64,000 nt of DNA from Bacteroidota bacterium (GCA_026391675.1 JAPLDQ010000021.1:1-64000); one strand, 5' to 3'. Numbered from the stretch's first letter, positions 35,103 through 44,472 are shown. Notes: generated by a model from the sequence alone, not told the origin. Program-made: numbers and translations.

Positions 35103-36809
35103 ATGGCAAATTTTTATACCGATAACGAAGATTTAAAATTTCACCTTACACATCCTGCAATGGATAAAATCGTAAGCCTGAAAGAAAGAAATTTTGCTGA
35201 TAAAGAACAATATGATTATGCTCCTGTTGATTTTGAGGATTGCATGGATAATTATGATAAAATACTCGAAATTATCGGTGAAATTGCAGGCGATACCATA
35301 GCACCCAATGCTGAAGATGTTGATCATGATGGTCCTGAGCTGATTAATAATCAGGTAAACTATGCCAAAGGTACACGTCAGAACTATGATACACTGGTTC
35401 AGGCCGGTGTTGTTGGTATATCATTACCACGTAAATATGGCGGACTTAATTTTTCTTTCGTTCCTTATGTTATGTCAGCTGAACTGGTAGCCCGTGCTGA
35501 TGCAGGTTTTGCCAATATCTGGGGTTTGCAGGATTGTGCTGAAACGTTACACGAGTTTGCTTCTGATGAAATCAAAGATGAATTTTTACCACGCTTTAAC
35601 CGTGATGGTGCCACTGCAGCAATGGATTTAACCGAGCCTGATGCCGGTTCCGATTTGCAGGCTGTTCAACTTAAAGCCACTTATGATGAAAAAGCAGGTC
35701 TCTGGCGTTTAAACGGTGTAAAGCGTTTTATTACCAATGGTGATGCAGATGTATCACTGGTATTGGCCCGTTCCGAAGAAGGAACTTCTGATGCCCGTGG
35801 TCTTTCATTATTTGTTTATGATAGAAAAGACAATGCCATGACGGTACGCCGTATCGAAAATAAATTAGGAATTAAAGGTTCTCCAACCTGTGAACTTGTA
35901 TTTACCAATGCTCCTGCAAAACTTGTTGGCGATCGCAAAATGGGTCTTATTAAATATGTAATGTCACTGATGAACTCAGCCCGTTTGGGTGTTGGTGCTC
36001 AATCTGTTGGTATTGCTGAAGCTGCTTACCGTGAAGCTTTGAAATATGCTCATGAAAGAGAACAATTTGGTAAATCTATTATAGAGTATCCGGCAGTTTA
36101 TGAGATGCTTACCAATATGAAAGCCAAAACCGATGCAATTCGTACATTATTGTATGAAACTTCGAGATACGTTGATATTTACAAATCATACAATAATATT
36201 GCTGAAGACAGAACCCTTACTCCTGAAGAAAGAAACGATTTTAAACATCATCAGAGAATAGCAGATGTTTATACTCCTTTATTGAAATTATTCTCAAGCG
36301 AATATTGTAACCAGATTGCTTACGATTCTTTGCAGGTTCATGGTGGAACCGGTTTTATGAAAGATTTTCCAATCGAACGCATTTATCGTGATGCACGTAT
36401 TACTACTATTTATGAAGGAACATCACAATTACAGGTTGTTGCTGCAATCAAAGGTATTGGGAATGGTCTTTATATGAAAATATTACGTGATAACGAAAAA
36501 CTTTCTATAAAGCCTGAATTAGAATATCTGAAACATTCATTGGTGAAAATGACTGACCAGTTGGAAAAGACAATTGAAAAAGTTACTACTGCCGAAAGTG
36601 CTGAATTGTATGATTTCCATTCACGCCGTTTGGTGGAAATGGCCGGAAATACGCTGATAGGTTACTTATTGTTATTTGATGCCAACCGCAGTGATAAATA
36701 TAAAAAATCTGCAGAAATTTTTATTCGTTTGGGTAAAACTGAAAATACACAGAAAGTTAGCTTTATCAATAGCTTTGATGTTAAAGAACTCGGGAATTAC
36801 AAATACTAG
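35103..36809 (+). CDS. Acyl-CoA dehydrogenase family protein, long form
   Basis: The 568-residue FAD enzyme has the standard core: N-terminal helices, a beta domain with 'TAAMDLTEPDAGSDLQAVQL' and 'WRLNGVKRFITNGDADVSLV', and a C-terminal helical domain with 'VHGGTGFMKDFPIERIYRDA'. The likely catalytic Glu is in 'TTIYEGTSQLQVVAAIKG'. About 110 extra residues follow this, so it is longer than butyryl-CoA dehydrogenase (about 380). It is 13 bp after etfA and surely passes electrons to that ETF. Chain-length preference is unknown. A strong terminator follows. Confidence 0.93.
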   Translation: MANFYTDNEDLKFHLTHPAMDKIVSLKERNFADKEQYDYAPVDFEDCMDNYDKILEIIGEIAGDTIAPNAEDVDHDGPELINNQVNYAKGTRQNYDTLVQAGVVGISLPRKYGGLNFSFVPYVMSAELVARADAGFANIWGLQDCAETLHEFASDEIKDEFLPRFNRDGATAAMDLTEPDAGSDLQAVQLKATYDEKAGLWRLNGVKRFITNGDADVSLVLARSEEGTSDARGLSLFVYDRKDNAMTVRRIENKLGIKGSPTCELVFTNAPAKLVGDRKMGLIKYVMSLMNSARLGVGAQSVGIAEAAYREALKYAHEREQFGKSIIEYPAVYEMLTNMKAKTDAIRTLLYETSRYVDIYKSYNNIAEDRTLTPEERNDFKHHQRIADVYTPLLKLFSSEYCNQIAYDSLQVHGGTGFMKDFPIERIYRDARITTIYEGTSQLQVVAAIKGIGNGLYMKILRDNEKLSIKPELEYLKHSLVKMTDQLEKTIEKVTTAESAELYDFHSRRLVEMAGNTLIGYLLLFDANRSDKYKKSAEIFIRLGKTENTQKVSFINSFDVKELGNYKY

Positions 36810-36840
36810 AAAAAAAAGAGGCTTTTGCCTCTTTTTTTTT
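36810..36840 (+). terminator. Terminator of the etf operon
   Basis: AAAAAAAAGAGGC-TTTT-GCCTCTTTTTTTTTT is a perfect stem with a 4-nt loop and a long T-run, beginning directly after the TAG stop at 36807. Confidence 0.92.
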
Positions 36841-36868
36841 GCCTTAAAATTTATATGAAAAACATCCT

Positions 36869-36876
36869 TATATTTG
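36869..36876 (+). promoter_or_regulatory. Probable -7 element before the 36904 gene
   Basis: TATATTTG matches TAnnTTTG, 27 bp before the ATG at 36904, giving a leader of about 21 nt. Confidence 0.45.
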
Positions 36877-36903
36877 TGAATAATTTCTAAAAATCAATTA
36901 CCA

Positions 36904-37521
36904 ATGAAAAAGCTTGTAATTTTATTTATGTTCCTTCCCTTCTCACTGTTAGCCAAGTATTTTCCGGGAAGTGTAACCCTTAATAATGAAAAAGTCTTAA
37001 AAGGGAGTATTGAAATTCCTTCATATAATGATGATTATATTAAATTTAAAGACGAAAAGACCGGAAAGAAAGAGAAACTTAGTATTGATGATGTTAAAAG
37101 CTTTGAAATTACTGAGGATAATAAATTATATAAATATACAACACTTCGCTTATCAAATCCAAAGTTCTTAAAACCTAAAGATTTTAAAATTGATGATAAA
37201 AAATCTTGGGTCTGTATAATGAAAGAAGGTAAAATTACAGTTTATCAAACTTGTGAATCTGTTCGTGGTACACTTTATTATAGATATTATTTTACACAGT
37301 CAACTTCAGAAAAAGAAGATGAAATTGGTAAATATATTTATACCCTTTTAAGAGGTTGGGTAATTGGCGACAGGTATAAGGAATTAAAATATTATTTAAA
37401 TTTTTACTTCGATAAAACATGTCCGAAATTTGCAAAAGCTATTGTAAATGAAGATCTTGATAATATTGGTATGGAAAAGCTTGTTGATGTATATGATAAA
37501 ATATGTGGCGAAAACGAATAA
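36904..37521 (+). CDS. Secreted protein of unknown function
   Basis: This 205-residue protein has a signal peptide (1-17, 'LVILFMFLPFSLLAKYF'). The first half ('GSVTLNNEKVLKGSIEIPSY', 'KEKLSIDDVKSFEITEDN') looks like a small beta-sandwich of the type in which a stored response element is described by property and value. The second half ('YYRYYFTQSTSEKEDEIGKY', 'NFYFDKTCPKFAKAIVNEDL') is helical. I do not recognise a named family. It is 27 bp upstream of a cytoplasmic trypsin-like protease gene and may share its transcript. Confidence 0.6.
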   Translation: MKKLVILFMFLPFSLLAKYFPGSVTLNNEKVLKGSIEIPSYNDDYIKFKDEKTGKKEKLSIDDVKSFEITEDNKLYKYTTLRLSNPKFLKPKDFKIDDKKSWVCIMKEGKITVYQTCESVRGTLYYRYYFTQSTSEKEDEIGKYIYTLLRGWVIGDRYKELKYYLNFYFDKTCPKFAKAIVNEDLDNIGMEKLVDVYDKICGENE

Positions 37522-37548
37522 TTAATAAATTATTTTAATATTAATTTT

Positions 37549-38448
37549 ATGTTTGTAAAAGCAATTGAAGAAGTATCAAATTATACCAGACCCATACATT
37601 TTATATCAAGGAACTATAACGAAACAATAGTAAGACCTGGTTCTGCAACTTTATTTTTTGTTAATGAATTTGGATGTGCCGTAACGTGTAAGCATGTTGT
37701 TGATTTAATCAGCAAAAGAGATGCTATCAACCTGAATTATAATAATTTTCGTAACGAAAAAGCAGCTATCGGCATATATAATCATATTCAACAAATAAAG
37801 GAGTTAGAAAGTAAATATAAATACGTTGTAAATGAAGACAATCCAACCATTATTCAGCTTAAAGAAACCTTCGTTGGATGTATTGCAGAACCTTTAGTCA
37901 GATACAAATGGATCAATCATCCTAAATATGATTTATCAATTATCATTTTTGAAGATTTTAATCAACCCTTGTATAAATCATATGCCCGTTTTGTAAAAGA
38001 TAATACAACATTACAGCAGGGCAAATTCCTATGCAGATTAGGATATCCTTTCCCAGAGTTTAGTAATTTTAATTACAATAGTGAAATAGATGATATTGAG
38101 TGGACAACGACTGGTATTAAAGAAACACCACGTTTCCCGATTGAAGGAATGTTAACACGTCATTTAGGGGATGAGGGAAAAATTGTCGGACTTGAATTAA
38201 GTACTCCAGGCCTCAGAGGTCAAAGCGGTGGTCCACTTTTTAATGAAAAAGCAAATGTAGGTGGCATGCAATCCAGCACCAATCATTTACATCTTGGATT
38301 TGATATGAAAAACCATAATTATAATATTAACGGGGCATCAATAAAAATCAACAATCAGCCTTTTTTACACGTCGGTCATTGCATTCATGCTGATGTAATC
38401 AAAGATTTTCTGAAAGAGAACGGAATTAAATATTACGAAGAAGAATAA
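37549..38448 (+). CDS. Trypsin-like serine protease without signal peptide
   Basis: The 299-residue protein shows a chymotrypsin-fold triad: His49 in 'AVTCKHVVDL', Asp128 in 'NHPKYDLSIIIF' and Ser226 in 'GLRGQSGGPLF'. The N-terminus is hydrophilic and has no export signal. There is no PDZ domain and no membrane helix, unlike DegP/HtrA. A cytoplasmic S1-type protease of this kind is uncommon. Such domains are known as effectors in some bacterial conflict systems, but no sensor or NTPase gene is adjacent here. The neighbour is a secreted protein of unknown function. Confidence 0.8.
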   Translation: MFVKAIEEVSNYTRPIHFISRNYNETIVRPGSATLFFVNEFGCAVTCKHVVDLISKRDAINLNYNNFRNEKAAIGIYNHIQQIKELESKYKYVVNEDNPTIIQLKETFVGCIAEPLVRYKWINHPKYDLSIIIFEDFNQPLYKSYARFVKDNTTLQQGKFLCRLGYPFPEFSNFNYNSEIDDIEWTTTGIKETPRFPIEGMLTRHLGDEGKIVGLELSTPGLRGQSGGPLFNEKANVGGMQSSTNHLHLGFDMKNHNYNINGASIKINNQPFLHVGHCIHADVIKDFLKENGIKYYEEE

Positions 38449-38651
38449 TGATATAATATTTAGTTTAAAGTTTTAAAGATATGGATATTAAATAATTAAT
38501 TTAATAGATTCCATTTTAAAATATTGCAGTGAATTAAACATATTTTTAATTCTAATTTTCGCAATCCAAAAGTATAACAACCTAAAATAATAAATCATAA
38601 TTTATTCCTTTGATTTCCTGATTTAAAATTAAATTTTCAGAGAATATAATT
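38449..38651. other. AT-rich intergenic region
   Basis: About 200 bp of very AT-rich sequence between the protease gene and the FAD/Fe-S dehydrogenase gene. I see no gene, terminator or repeat in it apart from the -7 element that follows at 38652. Confidence 0.6.
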
Positions 38652-38659
38652 TAAATTTG
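38652..38659 (+). promoter_or_regulatory. Probable -7 element of the FAD/Fe-S dehydrogenase gene
   Basis: TAAATTTG matches TAnnTTTG, 40 bp before the ATG at 38700, with a leader of about 34 nt. Confidence 0.45.
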
Positions 38660-38699
38660 CAATAGAAATTTAAACTACTTACACTTTACTTTAGTAAAA

Positions 38700-41633
38700 A
38701 TGGATATTACAAGAGTACTAAAAGCTTTAGACGAATTAAAAGAACTGATTGAAGGGGAAATTTTTACAGATTATACCATGCGACTGTTATATGCTACAGA
38801 TGCTTCAGCATATCGTGAAATACCAATGGCTGTCTGCCGGCCAAAGCATAAACTGGATATTATCAGATTGATGGAACTGGCCAACCGTTATAAAGTCCCG
38901 TTAATTCCTCGGGCAGCAGGCACTTCTTTAGCCGGACAGGTTGTTGGAAATGGTATTATTATTGATGTCTCAAAATACATGAATAATATTATTGAAATTA
39001 ACGAAAAACAGCATTGGGTAAGGGTAGAATCCGGTGTTGTCCTGGACGAACTCAATAAAATATTGGCAGAAAAAGGCTTGTTTTTCGGACCTGAAACATC
39101 TACTTCCAATCGTTGTATGATGGGAGGAATGGTAGGAAATAATTCCTGTGGAGCTCATTCGCTGGTATATGGCAGTACACGTGATCATATAATTTCAATG
39201 AGAGTTATATTAAGTGATTCATCTGAAGTAGAATTTGCACCTCTCACAAATGCTGAGTTTGAAGCCAAACTTAAAGGTGATTTGCTGGAAAATAAGCTAT
39301 ACCGCCAAATTAATGAAGTCTTAAGCAATAAAGACAATCAGGCTGAGATATTGGCCCAATATCCTGATAAATCGCTGGAAAGACGCAATACAGGCTATGC
39401 TATTGATTTATTAATGGATATGCTGCCTTTTACAGCAAACGGTGCTCCATTTAATTTCTCAACTTTATTGGCTGGTTCAGAAGGTACGTTGGCTTTTACA
39501 ACTGAAATAAAGTTAAATCTTGTTCCTTTACCACCTAAATACAGTGCATTGGTCTGTATTCACTGCCATTCACTGGATGATGCCCTTAAAGGTAATATTA
39601 TAGCGCTTAAACATAAGCCAGTCGCCATCGAATTGATGGATGATATCATAATGAATTGTACCAAAGATAATATTGAACAACGTAAAAACCGCTTCTTCAT
39701 TGAAGGTGATCCTAAAGCCATGCTGATAGTTGAATTTGCTATGGATAATGAAGCAGATATTCTGGATGCCGCAAATAAACTGGAAGAGGAGATGAAAAAC
39801 CTGGGTTATGGCTATCATTTCCCTGTTATTTTAGGTGAAGATATTAAAAAAGTCTGGAATTTAAGAAAAGCCGGACTTGGAGTGTTGTCAAATATACCGG
39901 GCGATGCTAAACCTGTTCCTGTTATTGAGGATACTGCAGTAAATCCTGCTGTTTTACCCGAATATATTAATGAATTTCGTGCTGTACTGGATAAATACAA
40001 ATTAAGTTGTGTGTATTATGCGCATATAGCTACCGGCGAATTACACCTTCGGCCAGTACTGAATCTGAAAGATCCGGCTGATGTTGAGTTGTTTCATACA
40101 ATTGCTTTAGAAACAGCCAAACTCGTTAAAAAATATAAAGGTTCATTAAGCGGTGAACATGGTGATGGAAGGCTGAGGGGCGAATTTATCCCTTTAATGA
40201 TAGGTGAAAAAAATTATGAGATTTTAAAGCAAATTAAGCAATGCTGGGATCCTGACCATATCTTTAATCCCGGTAAAATAGTGGATACTCCTTCAATGAA
40301 CAGCTTTTTGCGTTATGAAGCTACAAAAAAAGTAAAAAATATTAAAACTATTTTTGATTTCTCTAAAGAAGACGGGATATTACGTGCTGCTGAAAAATGC
40401 AATGGTTCAGGCGATTGTCGTAAATCTGAAATTATTGGCGGTACCATGTGCCCAAGTTTTATGGCAACAAAAGACGAAAGTGCCTCAACCCGGGGCAGGG
40501 CAAATATCTTACGTGAGTTTTTAACCAATTCTCCTAAAAAAAATCCTTTTAATCATTATGAAATCTATAAGGTCTTCGATTTATGCCTCTCATGTAAAGC
40601 ATGTAAGTCTGAATGTCCCTCCAGTGTTGATGTAGCCAAATTAAAAGCAGAATTTCTCCAGCATTATTACGATGCCAATGGCATACCCTTGCGTACAAGA
40701 GCTATTGCTTATATTTCCCGGATAAATGCATTCGGTTCATTGTTTACATCCATTACCAATTTCTTTTTAAATAATAAAACTACATCAAATCTTCTTAAAA
40801 AGATATTAGGTTTTGCAAAAAAGCGTTCGATACCATTATTATCGAATATCACGTTAAAAAAATGGGCTTCAAAAAATATATCAAATCAAAATTTTCCAAA
40901 TGGTAAAGTTTATTTATTTGCAGATGAATTTACCAATTACAACGAATCTCATATCGGGATTAAAGCTATACAATTGCTCAATAAATTAGGCTATGAGGTA
41001 GTTATTCCAAGACATAAGGATAGTGGAAGAACTTTTCTTTCTAAAGGATTACTCAGAACTGCAAAAAAAATAGCCGTTAATAATACCCTGTTACTGAAAG
41101 ATATCATTACAGCAGAAACACCTTTAATTGGATTGGAACCTTCTGCTATTTTAAGTTTCAGGGATGAATACCCTGAATTAGTAGGCAAAGAGTTGCAGGA
41201 ATCTGCAATCAAGCTGGCTGCGTCTGCGTTTATGTTTGATGAGTTTTTCATGAAAGAAGTTGAAAAAGGTAAAATAAAGAAAGAAAGTTTTACAATTAGC
41301 TTACAACATATAAAATTACATGGACATTGTCAGCAGAAATCCATAGCTTCAACACTGCCAACAAAAAAAATGCTGGCATTTCCTGAAAATTTCAGTGTTG
41401 AAGAAATCCCTTCGGGTTGTTGCGGTATGGCAGGTAGTTTTGGCTATGAAAAAGAGCACTATTATATATCGATGAAAGTAGGAGAGATGGTTTTATTTCC
41501 TGCAATCAGAAATTCTTCAGAAGAAACAATTATCGCTGCTTTGGGTACAAGCTGCAGATGCCAGATAAAGGACGGAACTAAAAGAGAAGCTCTTCATCCG
41601 GTGGAAATTATGTATAATGCATTAAAAGACTAA
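38700..41633 (+). CDS. FAD- and Fe-S-binding 2-hydroxyacid dehydrogenase (YdiJ/GlcD-type)
   Basis: The 977-residue fusion has an FAD-binding PCMH domain ('PRAAGTSLAGQVVGNGIIID', 'ETSTSNRCMMGGMVGNNSCG'), an FAD-oxidase C-terminal domain ending 'DPDHIFNPGKIVDT', and a ferredoxin-like domain. The ferredoxin part holds 'CNGSGDC' and 'CLSCKACKSECPSSVDV'. A GlpC/CCG-type domain follows with 'LHGHCQQKS' and 'PSGCCGMAGSFGYEKEHY'. It resembles YdiJ, a D-2-hydroxyglutarate or D-lactate dehydrogenase that hands electrons to quinone or another carrier. The substrate is uncertain. The dihaem peroxidase gene follows after 25 bp. Confidence 0.9.
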   Translation: MDITRVLKALDELKELIEGEIFTDYTMRLLYATDASAYREIPMAVCRPKHKLDIIRLMELANRYKVPLIPRAAGTSLAGQVVGNGIIIDVSKYMNNIIEINEKQHWVRVESGVVLDELNKILAEKGLFFGPETSTSNRCMMGGMVGNNSCGAHSLVYGSTRDHIISMRVILSDSSEVEFAPLTNAEFEAKLKGDLLENKLYRQINEVLSNKDNQAEILAQYPDKSLERRNTGYAIDLLMDMLPFTANGAPFNFSTLLAGSEGTLAFTTEIKLNLVPLPPKYSALVCIHCHSLDDALKGNIIALKHKPVAIELMDDIIMNCTKDNIEQRKNRFFIEGDPKAMLIVEFAMDNEADILDAANKLEEEMKNLGYGYHFPVILGEDIKKVWNLRKAGLGVLSNIPGDAKPVPVIEDTAVNPAVLPEYINEFRAVLDKYKLSCVYYAHIATGELHLRPVLNLKDPADVELFHTIALETAKLVKKYKGSLSGEHGDGRLRGEFIPLMIGEKNYEILKQIKQCWDPDHIFNPGKIVDTPSMNSFLRYEATKKVKNIKTIFDFSKEDGILRAAEKCNGSGDCRKSEIIGGTMCPSFMATKDESASTRGRANILREFLTNSPKKNPFNHYEIYKVFDLCLSCKACKSECPSSVDVAKLKAEFLQHYYDANGIPLRTRAIAYISRINAFGSLFTSITNFFLNNKTTSNLLKKILGFAKKRSIPLLSNITLKKWASKNISNQNFPNGKVYLFADEFTNYNESHIGIKAIQLLNKLGYEVVIPRHKDSGRTFLSKGLLRTAKKIAVNNTLLLKDIITAETPLIGLEPSAILSFRDEYPELVGKELQESAIKLAASAFMFDEFFMKEVEKGKIKKESFTISLQHIKLHGHCQQKSIASTLPTKKMLAFPENFSVEEIPSGCCGMAGSFGYEKEHYYISMKVGEMVLFPAIRNSSEETIIAALGTSCRCQIKDGTKREALHPVEIMYNALKD

Positions 41634-41658
41634 AAATCAGATTTGTAATTTATTAATT

Positions 41659-42834
41659 TTGAAAAAACTGCTATATATTTTCTTCTTATTCGCTATCTTA
41701 ACTTCCTGCAAAAAAGACAGTGAACCGCAAGCTATTATTACAAATCCAACACCCTATACGATACAGATTCCTAAATATTTCCCTACTGCATTAAACATTC
41801 CAGCTGATAACCCTATGACAGTGGAAGGAGTAAGATTAGGCAGGTATTTGTTTTATGATGGAAGACTTTCAGGAAGAACTCAGTCTGACTCGTTGATGAG
41901 CTGTGCAACCTGTCATAATCAGGAGAATAGTTTTGAAGCAGGAATAAATAATCCCAGATTCCCAAACGGGCAAACGCATGGCTTAACCGGTATTCCTACA
42001 CCTCATTATATGCTGCCTATGATAAATCTGGTTTTTAATAGCAATGGCTACTTATGGAATGGTTTAATCAGTCAGAACAACACAAATCTGGGAAGTACAG
42101 CTTATAACGTGCCGGCATTGCCACAATACCACTATAAAAATATAGAGTCTGTAGTTTGGATGGCCATTACAGCACCTCATGAAATTAACGGTACAATAGA
42201 AAAGACTGTTCAAACAATAGCTTCTATCCAAATGTATCCTCCTCTGTTTAAAGCCGCTTTTGGTACAACTGAAGTAACGTATGACAGAATAAGCAAAGCT
42301 ATTGCCCAATTTGTAAGAACATTAATTTCAAGCAACAGCAAGTTTGATAAATATATGCGTGGTGAAGTAAACTTAAGCTCTGATGAATTGCAGGGATATG
42401 TTTTGTTTACAACAGAAAATGGTGCAGATTGTTTTCATTGTCATGGTGGTAGTGGAAACCCAATGTTTACTACAAATCTGTATTATAATAACGGGAAAGA
42501 TGTTAGTTTTACTGATACAAGAGATCGTTATGCAGTAACCCATAATACTGCTGATATAGGCGCTTATAAAGCACCCACATTAAGAAATATTATGCTGACC
42601 GCACCTTATATGCATGATGGAAGGTTTAAAACTATTGATGAAGTTATTAATTTTTATAGCGAAGGTGTTGTGATATCACCTTATATTAGTTCTTTGATGC
42701 ATCATTCAATCAATGGTGGTGCTCAGCTTACCGCTATAGAAAAGATGCAGCTGAAAGCTTTTCTGAATACTTTAACCGATTATGAATTCATTAATGATGT
42801 TCGTTTTTCAAGACCCGCTGATCTTGATAAATAA
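41659..42834 (+). CDS. Dihaem cytochrome c peroxidase / MauG-family lipoprotein
   Basis: The 391-residue protein has a lipoprotein signal (FAILTSC, lipidated Cys 17), so it is likely anchored to a membrane on the periplasmic side. It contains two c-type haem sites: C82-A-T-C85-H86 and C258-F-H-C261-H262. The intervening 'GTIEKTVQTIASI' and the distal 'NTADIGAYKAPTLRNI', 'PYMHDGRF' are typical of the CcpA/MauG family, which reduces hydrogen peroxide or oxidises other substrates. The start codon is TTG, with no ATG at a sensible place. It implies a cytochrome c maturation system elsewhere. Confidence 0.93.
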   Translation: MKKLLYIFFLFAILTSCKKDSEPQAIITNPTPYTIQIPKYFPTALNIPADNPMTVEGVRLGRYLFYDGRLSGRTQSDSLMSCATCHNQENSFEAGINNPRFPNGQTHGLTGIPTPHYMLPMINLVFNSNGYLWNGLISQNNTNLGSTAYNVPALPQYHYKNIESVVWMAITAPHEINGTIEKTVQTIASIQMYPPLFKAAFGTTEVTYDRISKAIAQFVRTLISSNSKFDKYMRGEVNLSSDELQGYVLFTTENGADCFHCHGGSGNPMFTTNLYYNNGKDVSFTDTRDRYAVTHNTADIGAYKAPTLRNIMLTAPYMHDGRFKTIDEVINFYSEGVVISPYISSLMHHSINGGAQLTAIEKMQLKAFLNTLTDYEFINDVRFSRPADLDK

Positions 42835-43048
42835 AGATTATCTTCATAAATCTGTAAAATTTTTAAAACCTTGATTTGCATCAGATATAAGAAATGTTAA
42901 AATATTATATTTTTTTTGAGCCTTTTTAATAAATTTGTTGTTATTATACTATATTGTAACAATTTTTAAACAAAATATAATAATATTATTTATTTTCGTT
43001 AAAATTTTATTATTTATATAATTTTTGAGTTAAACTTAAAGAAGGGGA
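42835..43048. other. Extremely AT-rich intergenic region
   Basis: About 210 bp with very few G or C bases, between the peroxidase gene and an outer-membrane protein gene. It likely carries the promoter of the latter. A clear TAnnTTTG match was not found, and there is no hairpin terminator. Confidence 0.5.
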
Positions 43049-43879
43049 ATGTATTTGAGAAAATATAAACTAATATTATTATTTTTAATATTATTATTTA
43101 GTAAGACTTTTGTAAGTGCACAATATGTATATCCATTGAGAGATGGATGGGGTATGGGTGCAAATTTTGGGTTAACTTATTTTTATGGTGATATTAATGA
43201 CAATAAAGGACGTATTTGGAATAATACACCTTTAAGCGGTTTTTATTATGACGATAAAAAAGGAATGCTAAGTCTTAGTTTAACTAAAAAAATTACAAAA
43301 ATATGGGGTTTAAGAGGCAATCTTACTTATGGTAAATTAAAAGGAACAAATGAATATATTAATTCCTATTTTACAGCTACCTTATTCGCTGGAGATATGG
43401 ATATTACATTTCAATTTCTTGATTATTTTATGGCAAGATCTGAATCCTGCAAGTTTAAATATTATTTGTTTGGTGGCCTTGGATTAACAAGTTTTGCTTC
43501 TATCAGAAATGATTTGCTTACCAATGCGTTTCAGAATGCTCAGGGTTACAGCAGTAAAGGAGAGTTTTTAAATTATACTACAGAATCATTTGGTAGAATT
43601 GGATTAGGAATTGCTTATCAATTTGATAAAAAATGGCAGGTAAATTTCGAAACATCATTAAATTATATAAATACAGATGATTTGGATGCCTTTCGTTCAA
43701 AAAGTGTTCCATTGGAAGGTTATGGATTTATGTCTTTTGGCTTAGTTTATAAATTTGATTTACATTTATTTAAGCGAAATGAAATGTCTATGAGATCATC
43801 TGGTGATAATAACCGTACACATAATTCAGGGCTTGTAAACAAAAAGAAAAAAAGCTTACACAATAAGTGGAAAGATTAA
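43049..43879 (+). CDS. Outer-membrane beta-barrel protein
   Basis: The 276-residue protein has a signal peptide (1-24, ending TFVSAQ). The mature part alternates like a barrel: 'GWGMGANFGLTYFYGDINDN', 'LSLSLTKKITKIWGLRGNLT', 'YYLFGGLGLTSFASIRN', 'SFGRIGLGIAYQFDKKWQVN', 'FMSFGLVYKFDLHLF'. The pattern 'Y-F-G-D-I-N' near the N-terminus is common in a family of Bacteroidota membrane proteins of unknown function. A charged, Ser- and Lys-rich tail of about 25 residues follows the barrel. The ATG is preceded by AAGGGG, an unusually good ribosome-binding site for this genome. Confidence 0.7.
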   Translation: MYLRKYKLILLFLILLFSKTFVSAQYVYPLRDGWGMGANFGLTYFYGDINDNKGRIWNNTPLSGFYYDDKKGMLSLSLTKKITKIWGLRGNLTYGKLKGTNEYINSYFTATLFAGDMDITFQFLDYFMARSESCKFKYYLFGGLGLTSFASIRNDLLTNAFQNAQGYSSKGEFLNYTTESFGRIGLGIAYQFDKKWQVNFETSLNYINTDDLDAFRSKSVPLEGYGFMSFGLVYKFDLHLFKRNEMSMRSSGDNNRTHNSGLVNKKKKSLHNKWKD

Positions 43880-43911
43880 TGCAAAATAAAATATAGATTC
43901 CGGTTTTTAAA

Positions 43912-44442
43912 ATGAGAATTATTTTAGTTGGGTTTATGTCAAGTGGAAAAACTACCGTAGGCAGATACCTTGCCCGTAAAGCCAATATGGAATTAATAGA
44001 TATTGATGAAGCATTCGAAAGCAGGTATAAAATGTCGATTACCAGTTTTTTTGATTTATTTGGCGAAGCCAAATTCAGGGAACTTGAACATCAGATATTA
44101 CTGGATAGTTTTAAACATGATAATTGTATTATAGCCACTGGTGGCGGTACGCCATGTTTTTTTGATAATATGAATCTTATCAAAGAAAATGGTATTTCAG
44201 TTTATTTAAAATTACATATCAATTCAATTGTTCACCGGTTATTACATACTAAAAAACAACGCCCTTTAATAAAAAATCTCAATCCTGAAGAATTAGTTGA
44301 ATATGTTAGCAAACAAATTAATTACAGGGAATCTTTTTATAATCAGGCTCAATTTATATATCACCTTGAAAATAAAAAGCCTAATGAAGTATACAGTTTA
44401 CTTAAAGAATGTTTAGCTGAAGCTGGAATTATTCTACCTTAG
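43912..44442 (+). CDS. aroK: Shikimate kinase
   Basis: The 176-residue protein has Walker A 'GFMSSGKTTVGRYLARKA', the shikimate-binding DxD region 'LIDIDEAFESRYKMSITSFF' with the adjacent 'GEAKFRELEHQ', and 'IATGGGTPCFFDN'. The lid region is 'LHTKKQRPLIKN'. It phosphorylates shikimate at O3 in aromatic amino acid synthesis. Length is standard. No other aro gene is in the window. The gene is 32 bp after the outer-membrane protein gene. Confidence 0.94.
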   Translation: MRIILVGFMSSGKTTVGRYLARKANMELIDIDEAFESRYKMSITSFFDLFGEAKFRELEHQILLDSFKHDNCIIATGGGTPCFFDNMNLIKENGISVYLKLHINSIVHRLLHTKKQRPLIKNLNPEELVEYVSKQINYRESFYNQAQFIYHLENKKPNEVYSLLKECLAEAGIILP

Positions 44443-44472
44443 TTCCGGTTTTTATACTTCTCAAACTTTTCT

